From the NCBI GenBank assembly GCA_018402135.1, contig JAGYJF010000002.1, positions 558,001 to 622,000 of the forward strand: a stretch of DNA of 64,000 bases, read 5' to 3'. The notes under the pieces are model-generated. The model was not told the DNA's origin, made no database searches, and worked only from the letters and a program-made list of their open reading frames with translations. Both the position numbers and the translations under genes were made by a program. Shown piece by piece: positions 18,683 to 27,305 of the stretch. The DNA comes from Flavobacteriaceae bacterium (GTDB lineage Bacteria; Bacteroidota; Bacteroidia; Flavobacteriales; Flavobacteriaceae). Position 1 is the stretch's first letter, and the number at the start of each line of letters is the position of its first letter.

Positions 18683-21109
18683 ATGAAAAAAACTATAAGT
18701 CTATTCTTTTTATTTTGTCTCACCTCACTATTAGTTTTAGCTCAAAATGATGTTAAGATTTCTGGTAAAGTTTTAGAAGAAGGCACAAATTATCCGCTTG
18801 AATATGCCACAATTTCCTTTTTCAGTATTAAGGAAAATAAAATCGTTACTGGCGGTATCACGGATATAGACGGGGTTTTCGAGGTTATGGTTCCAGCAGA
18901 TATCTACAATATTAAAGTAGAGTACATATCTTATACCACAAAAACGTACAATAATAAAACCCTTGATAGTGATATAAATTTGGGAACGGTTTCGCTCTCT
19001 TTAGATGCGCAAGCCCTAGACCAAGTAGAAATAATTGCGGAAAGAACTACTGTAGAAATTAAACTCGATAAAAAAGTTTATAACGTAGGTTCCGATTTAA
19101 CTGTTAGAGGCGGAACGGTGAGTGATGTATTAGACAATGTACCTTCTGTTTCGGTAGACGTGGAAGGCAATGTCGCATTAAGAGGTAACGACGATGTAAG
19201 AATTCTAATAAACGGAAAACCTTCAGGATTAGTGGGATTAAACTCAACCGAAGCATTAAGACAATTACCAGCAGAATCAATTGAACGTGTTGAAGTGATA
19301 ACGTCACCATCTGCACGATACGACGCTGAAGGAACCGCTGGTATTATCAATATTATTTTAAAACGAAGTAAATTACAAGGGATAAACGGTGCAGTAACTG
19401 TTAATGTTGGTGATCCATTTCAGGCTGGTGTTTCTGCAAACTTAAATTACAGAACCGGAGATTTCAATTTCTTTACAACTACAGGTTATAATTATCGTGA
19501 AGGTCCTGGAAATGCTTTTTCTAATACAAACTTTTTAAATACCAATAATTCACTTTCAGAAACGAGAGACTTTGAACGCTTTAGTAGCGGTTTAAATTCT
19601 AGCGTTGGCGTGGAATGGTATGTAAATGAAACTTCCTCAATAATTGCCTCTGTTCAAATTAGAGATAGTGATGATTCACGAGAAACCACCAATATTTTAA
19701 GAGAATTTGACGGAGATAATTCTTTAGTAAACACAACCAGACGTTTTGATCCTGAATTTGAAGATGATAAAACTGTACAGTATACTTTAAATTATGACAA
19801 ACAATTTAATGGTGATTCGGAACACAGATTAACCTTAAATTTTCAATACGAAACCACAAACGAAGTTGAAGAATCGCTTATTGAACAAGACAATATTGCT
19901 GTGGAGGATGTAGTAACCGATGAACTAGAGAATAGAGTGTTTCTACAAGGTGATTATGTACTGCCAATTGGAGAAGTTAGCCAATTTGAAGTAGGTTATC
20001 AAGGCCGATTTATTACATTAGATACCGATTATGCCGTTGCTTTTAACGATGGTGAAGGCAATTTTGATTTAGATACCAATCTTAGTAATAATTTAATTTA
20101 CCGTGAATATGTAAATGCGTTTTACTCTCAATTTGGTAGCAAAATAGGTGAAAAATTCTCCTTCTTATTTGGTTTGAGACTCGAGGAATCACGTATTACT
20201 ATTGACCAAGTCACCAGTAACGATTTCGAAAGAAAAACTTATGCCAATCTATTTCCTACACTAAATTTAGCTTATGAATTATCGGAAGATGAAAATATTA
20301 CAATTGGTATTAATAGACGTATAAGACGACCTCGCTCAAGATTTATCAATCCCTTTCCATCTAGAAGTTCAGCCACCAATTTATTTCAAGGGAATCCTGA
20401 TTTAGATCCAAGTTTTTCTACTACTTATGATGTGGGGTATTTTAAAAAGTTTGGTAAGATCGATTTAAACACCTCTTTATATTTTCAAAATGCAACTGAC
20501 GTCTTCGTTTTTATTACAGAAGAAACAGGCGAGACTGCTATTGTAGGTAGCACTGAAGTTCCTGTAATTAGACGTACGCCTGTCAATCTCGCAACCAATG
20601 AACGTTTTGGTTTTGAGTTTACATTAACTTACAGACCCACTAAAAAATGGAATATGAATGGAAATTTTAACCTATTTCAATCCATAACCAAGGGTGATTA
20701 TTTGGGCACCAATTTTGACGCAGAAAACCTCAGTTGGTTCATACGATTGAACAATAAAATTACACTTCCTGGTGATATTGATTGGCAAACCAGACTCAAT
20801 TACCGTGGCCCATCCGAAGACGCCCAAAACGTTAATAAAGGTATTTTTACCACAGATTTGGCTTTTAGTAAGGACATCTTTAACCGAAATGCCTCTATTG
20901 CTCTAAATGTAAGCGATTTGTTTAATTCTAGAAAAAGAATTACCGAAACCACAACGCCCACATTTAATTCTGTAAGTGAGTTCCAGTGGCGCGTTCGTTC
21001 TTTTAATTTATCATTCACTTATAGATTTAATCAGCAAAGAGAACGCGACCGACGAGAACGCGAAGGCGGCGGCCTTAATGGCGGTGACGACTTTGACTTT
21101 GAAGGTTAA
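18683..21109 (+). CDS. TonB-dependent receptor-like outer membrane protein (OMP_b-brl_3 type)
   Basis: 808 residues from ATG 18683; the frame extends to a GTG at 18665, but that overlaps a TATTTTTG -7-like element (18658-18665), so the later ATG is better. Signal peptide (cleavage near VLAQND), then a carboxypeptidase regulatory-like domain (about 25-110), a plug domain with VSVDVEGNVALRGNDDVRI-type motif, and a 500-residue beta-barrel. The C-terminus carries an Arg/Asp/Glu/Gly-rich tail (RERDRREREGGG) after the barrel strand FNLSFTYRF. It probably imports or exports an unknown substrate; no SusD partner is adjacent. Confidence 0.88.
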   Translation: MKKTISLFFLFCLTSLLVLAQNDVKISGKVLEEGTNYPLEYATISFFSIKENKIVTGGITDIDGVFEVMVPADIYNIKVEYISYTTKTYNNKTLDSDINLGTVSLSLDAQALDQVEIIAERTTVEIKLDKKVYNVGSDLTVRGGTVSDVLDNVPSVSVDVEGNVALRGNDDVRILINGKPSGLVGLNSTEALRQLPAESIERVEVITSPSARYDAEGTAGIINIILKRSKLQGINGAVTVNVGDPFQAGVSANLNYRTGDFNFFTTTGYNYREGPGNAFSNTNFLNTNNSLSETRDFERFSSGLNSSVGVEWYVNETSSIIASVQIRDSDDSRETTNILREFDGDNSLVNTTRRFDPEFEDDKTVQYTLNYDKQFNGDSEHRLTLNFQYETTNEVEESLIEQDNIAVEDVVTDELENRVFLQGDYVLPIGEVSQFEVGYQGRFITLDTDYAVAFNDGEGNFDLDTNLSNNLIYREYVNAFYSQFGSKIGEKFSFLFGLRLEESRITIDQVTSNDFERKTYANLFPTLNLAYELSEDENITIGINRRIRRPRSRFINPFPSRSSATNLFQGNPDLDPSFSTTYDVGYFKKFGKIDLNTSLYFQNATDVFVFITEETGETAIVGSTEVPVIRRTPVNLATNERFGFEFTLTYRPTKKWNMNGNFNLFQSITKGDYLGTNFDAENLSWFIRLNNKITLPGDIDWQTRLNYRGPSEDAQNVNKGIFTTDLAFSKDIFNRNASIALNVSDLFNSRKRITETTTPTFNSVSEFQWRVRSFNLSFTYRFNQQRERDRREREGGGLNGGDDFDFEG

Positions 21110-21201
21110 TTTATTCATTACCAAATAAAAGTTTTAAAATAGCACCTTATAATAAATTCTTTTTTAGCATTTTTGCTTGTATTAATTTCAATTATGCCAA
21201 A

Positions 21202-21651
21202 ATGAAACTCATTAAAGAATTTAAAGAATTTGCCGTTAAAGGCAACATGATAGATATTGCTATCGGTGTAATTATAGGTGCATCGTTTAATAAAGTGATA
21301 GACGTACTGGTAAAACAAATCATGATGCCACCACTTTCAATGCTTACCAATGGTATAAATTTTAGTGAAAAGCGTATCATTTTAAACGATGCAATCATTG
21401 AAAACGGTGAAGAAATTGCTAAAGAAGTTGCCATAGGCTATGGTTTATTTATTGAAACAATATTAGATTTTACGATAATTGCCGCAACAGTATTTTTAGT
21501 AGTACGTGCAATGAATAGATTAAAAAGAAGGGCTCAAAACACAAAGGATACAACGGTAGAAACCCCTAAAGAGATTGAAATTTTGACCAAGATTAGCGAC
21601 CTAATTGAAGCGCAAAACAGCTTTTTAAAAAAACAGCGTAAATCAGCGTAA
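21202..21651 (+). CDS. mscL: Large-conductance mechanosensitive channel
   Basis: 149 residues. The N-terminal amphipathic helix and TM1 show the family pattern (FKEFAVKGNMIDIAIGVIIG), including the gating-constriction region, then a periplasmic loop, TM2 (LDFTIIAATVFLVV) and a charged cytoplasmic helix ending EAQNSFLKKQ. Pentameric emergency valve opened by hypo-osmotic membrane tension. It has its own intergenic leader of about 90 bases. Confidence 0.96.
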   Translation: MKLIKEFKEFAVKGNMIDIAIGVIIGASFNKVIDVLVKQIMMPPLSMLTNGINFSEKRIILNDAIIENGEEIAKEVAIGYGLFIETILDFTIIAATVFLVVRAMNRLKRRAQNTKDTTVETPKEIEILTKISDLIEAQNSFLKKQRKSA

Positions 21652-21749
21652 CATTATTTTTATAGCCGAGTTAATTCCTACAATTAATCCATTCAAATTA
21701 ATTTAACATAATTTTTTTTCATATCTTTCGGCCACATAAGAAAGTCATC

Positions 21750-21938
21750 ATGAATTACCTCAAAAAATTAGGTGTCGCCAATTTTTTAATGTTGTTACTT
21801 TGCGTCGTCATTATAGGAGTTGCCGAATATTTATTTTTATCGGGCGACGAGATGCACGGGATTTTCATAGGGCTTTGGGCACCAACTTTACTTGGTGTAA
21901 TGATATTTCTAAAATTGATTAACCATGGAGGCAAATGA
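21750..21938 (+). CDS. Small two-helix membrane protein, unknown
   Basis: 62 residues with two predicted transmembrane segments (about 9-31 and 38-57) joined by an acidic turn SGDEMHG. No recognised family. A TATCTTTC sequence about 25 bases upstream resembles a -7 element with one mismatch. The last 14 bases overlap the start of a second, smaller membrane-protein frame, suggesting a coupled pair. Confidence 0.7.
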   Translation: MNYLKKLGVANFLMLLLCVVIIGVAEYLFLSGDEMHGIFIGLWAPTLLGVMIFLKLINHGGK

Positions 21939-22035
21939 TATAGTTTTTTGGTTTTCAATTATTGTATCCGGATTGGTTGCTATTTGGGCAGTTGTTATCA
22001 TTACAGCTTATAACAACATCGATAAAAAAGACTAA
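21925..22035 (+). CDS. 36-residue single-helix membrane micro-protein, unknown
   Basis: ATG at 21925 (within the end of the upstream 62-codon gene, other frame) to TAA at 22033-22035. The peptide starts MEANDIVFWF, has one hydrophobic helix (about residues 6-28) and ends with the charged tail YNNIDKKD, so an N-out/C-in or tail-like single-pass topology is likely. The layout (14-base overlap, same strand) resembles small accessory subunits of membrane complexes such as CcoQ/CcoS or CydX, but that is only an analogy. Confidence 0.55.
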   Translation: MEANDIVFWFSIIVSGLVAIWAVVIITAYNNIDKKD

Positions 22036-22130
22036 TTTTTAAAAACCAACTACTGTACAAAAGTGTCTTATCGTTTTTACTTTATTAAAGTAATTGTTAA
22101 TTAAATTATTTCTCCTAAATACCTTAATAG

Positions 22131-22550
22131 ATGAAAATTGAATTACTGCAACTACTAATAGACTTTGGTTTTGTAGTTTTAATTTGGGCAGTGCAATTAG
22201 TTATATATCCAAGTTTTAAATTTTATTCCGCCGAAAATCTTTTAGTTTGGCATCGTCTTTACACCAAAAAAATAACTTTTATTGTACTTCCCTTAATGTT
22301 TATGCAACTCATTGTTACTGTAGTTCATATTTACCTTATCTTGAACTTTTTAACAATCCTTTCTGTGGTAATCGTCCTGTTATTATGGCTACTCACGTTT
22401 TTAATATTCGTGCCACTGCATCAAAGTATTGATCGGGCTACGAATGATAATACCACCGTTAAGAAACTTGTGAAAAAAAATAAATTAAGAACCTTTTTAT
22501 GGTCGCTTTTATTCATAGTTTCGGCCATAAATTACTTTTTAAATTATTAA
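22131..22550 (+). CDS. Four-helix membrane protein, unknown
   Basis: 139 residues. Four hydrophobic segments are visible (about 5-25, 48-68, 72-100 and 120-138) with small polar loops; features FVVLIWAVQLVIYPSF and VPLHQSID resemble a conserved but uncharacterised Bacteroidota membrane family. Its 3' end precedes the PLP enzyme gene by 26 bases. A small palindrome (ACTTT-ATT-AAAGT) lies about 50 bases upstream of its start. Confidence 0.72.
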   Translation: MKIELLQLLIDFGFVVLIWAVQLVIYPSFKFYSAENLLVWHRLYTKKITFIVLPLMFMQLIVTVVHIYLILNFLTILSVVIVLLLWLLTFLIFVPLHQSIDRATNDNTTVKKLVKKNKLRTFLWSLLFIVSAINYFLNY

Positions 22551-22576
22551 CTTGCTACTCAAATCAAACACCGATA

Positions 22577-23737
22577 ATGGCCCAAAAACAATTAGGTTTA
22601 AATACCATCTGTACACATGTTGGCGAAATAAAAGACACGCAATTTAAAGGTGCCGTCTCGCCTATTTACACCAGTACCTCCTACGAATTTTTAGACGTTG
22701 ATATTAAGCGCTACCCGCGTTATTTTAACACACCAAACCAAGAACATTTGTGTGAAAAAATTGCTGCACTTGAGCATGCCGAATCGGCAATTATCTTTAG
22801 TTCAGGTATGGCTGCCATCAGTACCATGTTTTTAGCATTTCTAAAAATTGGTGATCATGTGTTGGTTCAAAATACACTTTATGGTGGGACTGTAAATTTT
22901 ATAAAAGAAGAATTGCCTAAATACGGAATAGAATACACGTTTACAAACGGGTACAGCGTCGATGATTTTGAAAAGGACATCAAACCAAACACCAAATTTA
23001 TTCTTATTGAAACACCGTCAAATCCTTTGATGACGGTTACCGACATTGCAGCGGTTGCAAAACTTGGGAAATCACGAGGTATTTTAACGGCTATAGATAA
23101 CACCTTTGCGTCACCTATCAATCAAAATCCAATCGATTTTGGTATTGATATGGTCATGCATTCAGCTACCAAATATTTGGGTGGACATTCCGATATTAGT
23201 GCAGGTGCAGTAGCAGCTACTAAGCATATAATCGATAAAATCTGGCATACTGGCATCAACTTAGGTGGCAACTTGAGCGATATGACGGTATGGTTATTGG
23301 AACGCAGTATGAAAACCTTGGCGTTACGCGTAAAAGCACAGACCGCTAATGCCATGGAAATGGCACAATGGCTTTTGGCACATCCTAAAGTTAAAAACAT
23401 TTACTATCCGGGATTAGAATCGCATCAAGAGCACCAACTTGCCAAACAACAAATGAACGGCTTTGGAGCTATGCTTTCCTTTGAACTTGAAGATGGTATC
23501 GACGCCTTGGTCTTTCAAAAGCAACTTAAGCTCATAAAATCATCGATGAGTTTAGCTGGTGTGGAAAGTACCGTTATTTCGCCATTTTTAACCTCACATG
23601 CTTTATTAACTGCTGAAGAACGACTTAATGTAGGCATTAGCGATCAACTTATAAGATTTTCTGTTGGTATAGAGGAATGTGTTGATTTACAAAACGATAT
23701 AGATCAAGCTATTGAAAATACTATAAAATTAAAATGA
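22577..23737 (+). CDS. Cys/Met metabolism PLP enzyme (cystathionine gamma-synthase/lyase or methionine gamma-lyase type)
   Basis: 386 residues from ATG 22577 (MAQKQLGLNT); a longer frame back to 22499 would overlap the upstream gene and is less likely. Contains YGGTVNF (PLP phosphate/tyrosine region), IDNTFASPINQNP and the Schiff-base lysine in HSATKYLGGHSD, all typical of the trans-sulfuration family. Which of MetB, MetC, MetZ or MGL it is cannot be settled from motifs. The stop overlaps the bshB1 start by ATGA, linking sulfur amino-acid metabolism with thiol biosynthesis. Confidence 0.9.
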   Translation: MAQKQLGLNTICTHVGEIKDTQFKGAVSPIYTSTSYEFLDVDIKRYPRYFNTPNQEHLCEKIAALEHAESAIIFSSGMAAISTMFLAFLKIGDHVLVQNTLYGGTVNFIKEELPKYGIEYTFTNGYSVDDFEKDIKPNTKFILIETPSNPLMTVTDIAAVAKLGKSRGILTAIDNTFASPINQNPIDFGIDMVMHSATKYLGGHSDISAGAVAATKHIIDKIWHTGINLGGNLSDMTVWLLERSMKTLALRVKAQTANAMEMAQWLLAHPKVKNIYYPGLESHQEHQLAKQQMNGFGAMLSFELEDGIDALVFQKQLKLIKSSMSLAGVESTVISPFLTSHALLTAEERLNVGISDQLIRFSVGIEECVDLQNDIDQAIENTIKLK

Positions 23738-24459
23738 TGAAATTAGATATATTAGCAATCGGCGCACATCCCGACGATGTTGAATTGGGCTGCGGTGCGA
23801 CCCTAGCAAAAGAAATTTCAAAAGGTAAAAAAGTTGGTATACTCGATTTAACCAGAGGTGAACTAGGTACCCGAGGAACAGCAGAAACCCGCGATCAAGA
23901 AGCTGAAGATGCAGCAAAGGCAATTGGCGCCATAGTTAGAACGAATATGGAGTTTTCCGATGGTTTTATTATAAACGATAAATGGCATCAGATTGAAATA
24001 ATAAAAATGATAAGACTATACCGTCCTGAAATCGTCATCTGTAATGCCATAGACGATCGGCATATAGACCATGCAAAGGCCAGTAAATTGGTGAGTGAGG
24101 CTTGCTTTTTAAGCGGATTGATTAAGATTGATACCAAACACGAAGATGTTGATGATTGGCAAGAACCTTGGCGACCTAAAGCGGTTTATCACTATATCCA
24201 ATGGAAAGATTTGCAACCCGACCTTGTTGTTGACGTTACAGGATTTATGGACGCCAAAATGAAAGCTGTTTTATGTTATAAAACACAGTTTTTCGATGCA
24301 AAAAGTGAAGAACCAGAAACGCCCATTAGCAGTAAAAACTTTACAGAAAGCATTACATACCGAGCTAGAAATTTGGGTAGACTAATTGGCACGGACCACG
24401 CCGAAGGTTTTAACACCGAACGTTATCCTGCCGTTGATAGTTTGTTTGATATTATTTAA
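23734..24459 (+). CDS. bshB1: Bacillithiol biosynthesis deacetylase BshB1
   Basis: 241 residues. The LmbE/PIG-L zinc site opening is GAHPDDVELGCG, followed by the BshB1-typical LDLTRGELGTRGT and the later DDRHIDH metal-site segment. It deacetylates GlcNAc-malate to GlcN-malate, the second step to bacillithiol. Two start codons in tandem (23734, 23737); the first overlaps the stop of the PLP enzyme gene by four bases. BshA and BshC genes are not in this window. Confidence 0.92.
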   Translation: MMKLDILAIGAHPDDVELGCGATLAKEISKGKKVGILDLTRGELGTRGTAETRDQEAEDAAKAIGAIVRTNMEFSDGFIINDKWHQIEIIKMIRLYRPEIVICNAIDDRHIDHAKASKLVSEACFLSGLIKIDTKHEDVDDWQEPWRPKAVYHYIQWKDLQPDLVVDVTGFMDAKMKAVLCYKTQFFDAKSEEPETPISSKNFTESITYRARNLGRLIGTDHAEGFNTERYPAVDSLFDII

Positions 24460-24543
24460 ACTATTAGAATGCTTAGGCAAAGTTATTTAAGAAATTTAAT
24501 ATATCTTAAGTTACCTATTTTATATAATAATTTCAAAAAACAC

Positions 24544-24574
24544 TTTGCAGAAAATAGGAAATAAATTACATTTG
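24544..24574 (+). promoter_or_regulatory. Consensus flavobacterial promoter of tRNA-His
   Basis: TTTG at 24544-24547, 19-base spacer, TACATTTG at 24567-24574: full matches to both boxes of the Bacteroidota housekeeping promoter. Predicted start about 24580-24582, ten bases before the mature tRNA 5' end. Confidence 0.85.
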
Positions 24575-24590
24575 CAATCCAATTTAAAAC

Positions 24591-24665
24591 GGTGGTTGTA
24601 GCTCAGTTGGTTAGAGCGCCTGATTGTGGTTCAGGAGGTCGTCGGTTCGAGACCGATCTTCCACC
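24591..24665 (+). tRNA. tRNA-His (anticodon GTG)
   Basis: Cloverleaf: G-1 at 24591, D arm GCTC/GAGC, anticodon stem CCTGA/TCAGG with loop TTGTGGT giving anticodon GTG, T arm GTCGG-TTCGAGA-CCGAT. The extra 5' G opposite C73 (24665) is the histidine identity element. In my pairing the acceptor stem GTGGTTG/CTTCCAC has two U-U mismatches at pairs 5-68 and 6-67. CCA is not encoded. Confidence 0.95.
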
Positions 24666-24675
24666 CAAAATTAAC

Positions 24676-24704
24676 AAGCCTTTCTTTTCAGAAGGGCTTT
24701 TTTT
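24676..24704 (+). terminator. Terminator of the tRNA-His unit
   Basis: Ten-bp stem (24676-24685 with 24690-24699, one G-U), four-base loop, then a run of seven T to 24704. Confidence 0.85.
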
Positions 24705-24725
24705 GTACCTCGTTTTTAGGTAAAA

Positions 24726-24753
24726 AAAAAGGAAACCTTTCGATTTCCTTTTT
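24726..24753 (-). terminator. Terminator for the minus-strand small membrane gene (may act both ways)
   Basis: Perfect 10-bp inverted repeat (24726-24735 with 24744-24753), loop of eight bases, with A/T runs on both sides giving a T tail on either strand. It lies 20 bases after the stop of the minus-strand gene. Confidence 0.75.
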
Positions 24754-24773
24754 ACATATTTTTTTAGTTTCAA

Positions 24774-24956
24774 TTAATGTGACGCCTTTTCTCTTTTAGC
24801 TTTTCTTTCGGCCATTATCTCTTTGAAGCGCTCAAGAGAAGCACCAAACAACCAATATGGAATTACAAAAGTTAATAGAAAAATCATTAACCAAAAGCCT
24901 ATGGTTAATATAGTTAAAAATGCTAAAAATCCTAAATATTGGTCAAATTCGAACAT
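24774..24956 (-). CDS. Small membrane protein, unknown
   Basis: 60 residues: an acidic N-terminus (MFEFDQYLG), one long or two closely spaced hydrophobic helices (about 9-39) and a basic amphipathic C-terminal tail (ERFKEIMAERKAKREK). No family recognised. Followed by its own terminator. Confidence 0.65.
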   Translation of the reverse strand: MFEFDQYLGFLAFLTILTIGFWLMIFLLTFVIPYWLFGASLERFKEIMAERKAKREKASH

Positions 24957-25041
24957 AAGAATACTATTTCTTTTTTAAACATCACAAAAATAAGACAAAG
25001 AGATTAGTTACACAATAACAATTGCAACTTTTATTAACAAC

Positions 25042-25686
25042 TTATGCCTCGTAATTTGGTTGAGGCGTCATTCTTAAATACGGCTTTATTTCTTTATGAC
25101 CTTTCGGAAATAGTTTTGGTATGTCTTCGTTTTTAACAGCTGGAACAATAACACAATCTTCTCCATTAACCCAATTAGCCGGCGTAGCCACTTTATGATA
25201 CGACGTTAATTGTAACGAATCTACGACGCGAAGCAATTCATCAAAATTCCGTCCTGTTGAAGCAGGATAAACGATTATAAGCTTAACGGTTTTATCGGGA
25301 CCTATTACAAAAACCGAGCGCACCGTAAAATTTTCATTTGCATTGGGATGAATCATATCATAAAGTTCAGAGACTTTTTTATCTTCATCTGCAATAATCG
25401 GGAAGTTCACGTTGGTATGTTGGGTTTCATTAATGTCCTTTATCCAGTTGTGATGAGAGGCTAATCCATCTACGCTTAAAGCCATGACTTTTACGTTTCG
25501 CTTATCAAATTCAGCCTTATATTTGGCCACTGTTCCTAATTCTGTTGTACATACAGGTGTGTAATCTGCTGGATGAAAAAACAAAATTCCCCAACTATCA
25601 CCCAACCAATCATAAAAATTTATTTCACCTTCCGTGGTACTTGCTGTAAAATTTGGAGCTTTATCTCCTAATCTAAGTGTTGACAT
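25042..25686 (-). CDS. 1-Cys (Prx6-type) peroxiredoxin
   Basis: 214 residues, typical for Prx6 rather than the shorter AhpC/Bcp types. The peroxidatic Cys46 is in HPADYTPVCTTE; the C-terminal dimerisation segment contains the family's VPAVKNEDIPKLFP-like run with GEDCVIVP (an additional cysteine beside the usual GEDVIV). Reduces peroxides in the cytosol; the reductant may be bacillithiol-linked in this organism. Monocistronic. Confidence 0.94.
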   Translation of the reverse strand: MSTLRLGDKAPNFTASTTEGEINFYDWLGDSWGILFFHPADYTPVCTTELGTVAKYKAEFDKRNVKVMALSVDGLASHHNWIKDINETQHTNVNFPIIADEDKKVSELYDMIHPNANENFTVRSVFVIGPDKTVKLIIVYPASTGRNFDELLRVVDSLQLTSYHKVATPANWVNGEDCVIVPAVKNEDIPKLFPKGHKEIKPYLRMTPQPNYEA

Positions 25687-25816
25687 ATTTTTAAATATTT
25701 AAATGAGCTCTAAGTTAATGCTTTTTAGGCTATAATAAGAACCGAAAGAAATTATAAAATGAGAAAAATAGTTTTAAATGTAGTTCGTTTCTTATGTGAA
25801 AAAATTATAAAAAACC

Positions 25817-25824
25817 TAACTTTG
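25817..25824 (+). promoter_or_regulatory. Putative -7 element of fumC
   Basis: TAACTTTG, full TAnnTTTG match, 24 bases before the ATG. The -33 position has no clear TTTG. Confidence 0.5.
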
Positions 25825-25848
25825 TAAACAACAACTAAATTACTTAAA

Positions 25849-27246
25849 ATGAGTTTTAGAATAGAAAAAGATACCATGGGCGAAGTAAAAGTCCCTGCAG
25901 ATAAATTATGGGGTGCACAAACCGAACGCTCTAGAAATAATTTCAAAATCGGACCAGCAGCATCAATGCCTTTAGAAATCATTTACGGCTTTGCTTATCT
26001 TAAAAAGGCTGCTGCTTACACAAATTGTGAATTAGGCATTTTAGCCTCGGAAAAAAGAGATTTAATTTCAAAAGTCTGTGATGAAATTTTAACAGGACAG
26101 CACGATTCGCAATTTCCTTTGGTGATTTGGCAAACAGGTTCTGGTACCCAAAGCAACATGAATGTAAACGAAGTTATTGCTAACCGTGCGCATCAAATAG
26201 CTGGCAAAATAATTGGTGAAGGCGATAAAACCATTCAACCAAACGATGATGTTAACAAATCGCAATCGTCTAACGACACCTTTCCAACAGGGATGCATAT
26301 TGCCATTTATAAAAAAATTATAGATAACACTATTCCCGGTGTTAAACAGCTTAAAAACACTTTACAACAAAAATCTACCGACTTTAGAAATGTTGTTAAA
26401 ATAGGAAGAACACACCTTATGGATGCCACGCCTTTAACTTTGGGTCAGGAGTTTTCAGGTTATGTGTCTCAGTTAAACCACGGTTTAAAAGCTTTAGAAA
26501 ACACCTTACCACATTTAAGCGAATTGGCGCTGGGAGGCACCGCAGTTGGCACTGGTTTAAATACACCAGATGGTTATGATATATTGGTAGCCAAATATAT
26601 AGCTGAATTTACTGGTTTGCCATTTGTTACAGCTGAAAATAAATTTGAGGCATTGGCAGCGCATGACGCTTTGGTTGAAACTCACGGCGCCTTAAAACAA
26701 TTGGCCGTTTCATTGAATAAAATTGCAAACGACATTAGAATGTTAGCATCAGGACCGAGAAGTGGTATTGGCGAAATCATTATTCCTGCTAACGAACCTG
26801 GGAGTTCCATTATGCCCGGAAAAGTTAATCCTACACAATGCGAAGCGCTTACCATGGTTTGCGCTCAAGTGATGGGTAATGATGTAGCTGTAACAGTTGG
26901 CGGTACCCAAGGTCATTACGAATTAAATGTTTTTAAACCAGTTATGGCTGCCAACGTATTACAATCGGCGCAACTCATTGGTGATGCTTGCGTAAGTTTT
27001 GATGATAATTGCGCTATTGGAATTGAGCCAAACCACAGCGTTATTAAGCAACTATTAAATAACTCATTAATGCTTGTTACCGCTTTAAATACAAAAATTG
27101 GCTATTATAAAGCAGCCGAAATTGCCAACACAGCACACAAAAATGGTACAACCTTAAAAGAAGAAGCTATAAACTTAGGTTACGTTACGGCCGAAGATTA
27201 CGATAACTGGGTAAAACCTGAAGAAATGGTTGGAAGTTTGAAATAA
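25849..27246 (+). CDS. fumC: Class II fumarate hydratase
   Basis: 465 residues. Signature [15 protein letters not shown] near residue 320, the SSNDTFPT and [10 protein letters not shown] substrate-site segments, and normal length. Interconverts fumarate and malate in the TCA cycle, iron-independent. Argininosuccinate lyase and aspartase share the fold, but the [13 protein letters not shown] and [10 protein letters not shown] motifs point to fumarase. Confidence 0.96.
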   Translation: MSFRIEKDTMGEVKVPADKLWGAQTERSRNNFKIGPAASMPLEIIYGFAYLKKAAAYTNCELGILASEKRDLISKVCDEILTGQHDSQFPLVIWQTGSGTQSNMNVNEVIANRAHQIAGKIIGEGDKTIQPNDDVNKSQSSNDTFPTGMHIAIYKKIIDNTIPGVKQLKNTLQQKSTDFRNVVKIGRTHLMDATPLTLGQEFSGYVSQLNHGLKALENTLPHLSELALGGTAVGTGLNTPDGYDILVAKYIAEFTGLPFVTAENKFEALAAHDALVETHGALKQLAVSLNKIANDIRMLASGPRSGIGEIIIPANEPGSSIMPGKVNPTQCEALTMVCAQVMGNDVAVTVGGTQGHYELNVFKPVMAANVLQSAQLIGDACVSFDDNCAIGIEPNHSVIKQLLNNSLMLVTALNTKIGYYKAAEIANTAHKNGTTLKEEAINLGYVTAEDYDNWVKPEEMVGSLK

Positions 27247-27305
27247 ATTTATAAATTTGAGAGTCAATCAATTAATTCAACTCTTAAACTTAAATTTCAA
27301 TTCCC

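Noticed and set aside
22499..22576. Longer N-terminus of the Cys/Met PLP enzyme
   Set aside because: It would overlap the 22131 gene by about 50 bases and the family opening begins at MAQKQLG.
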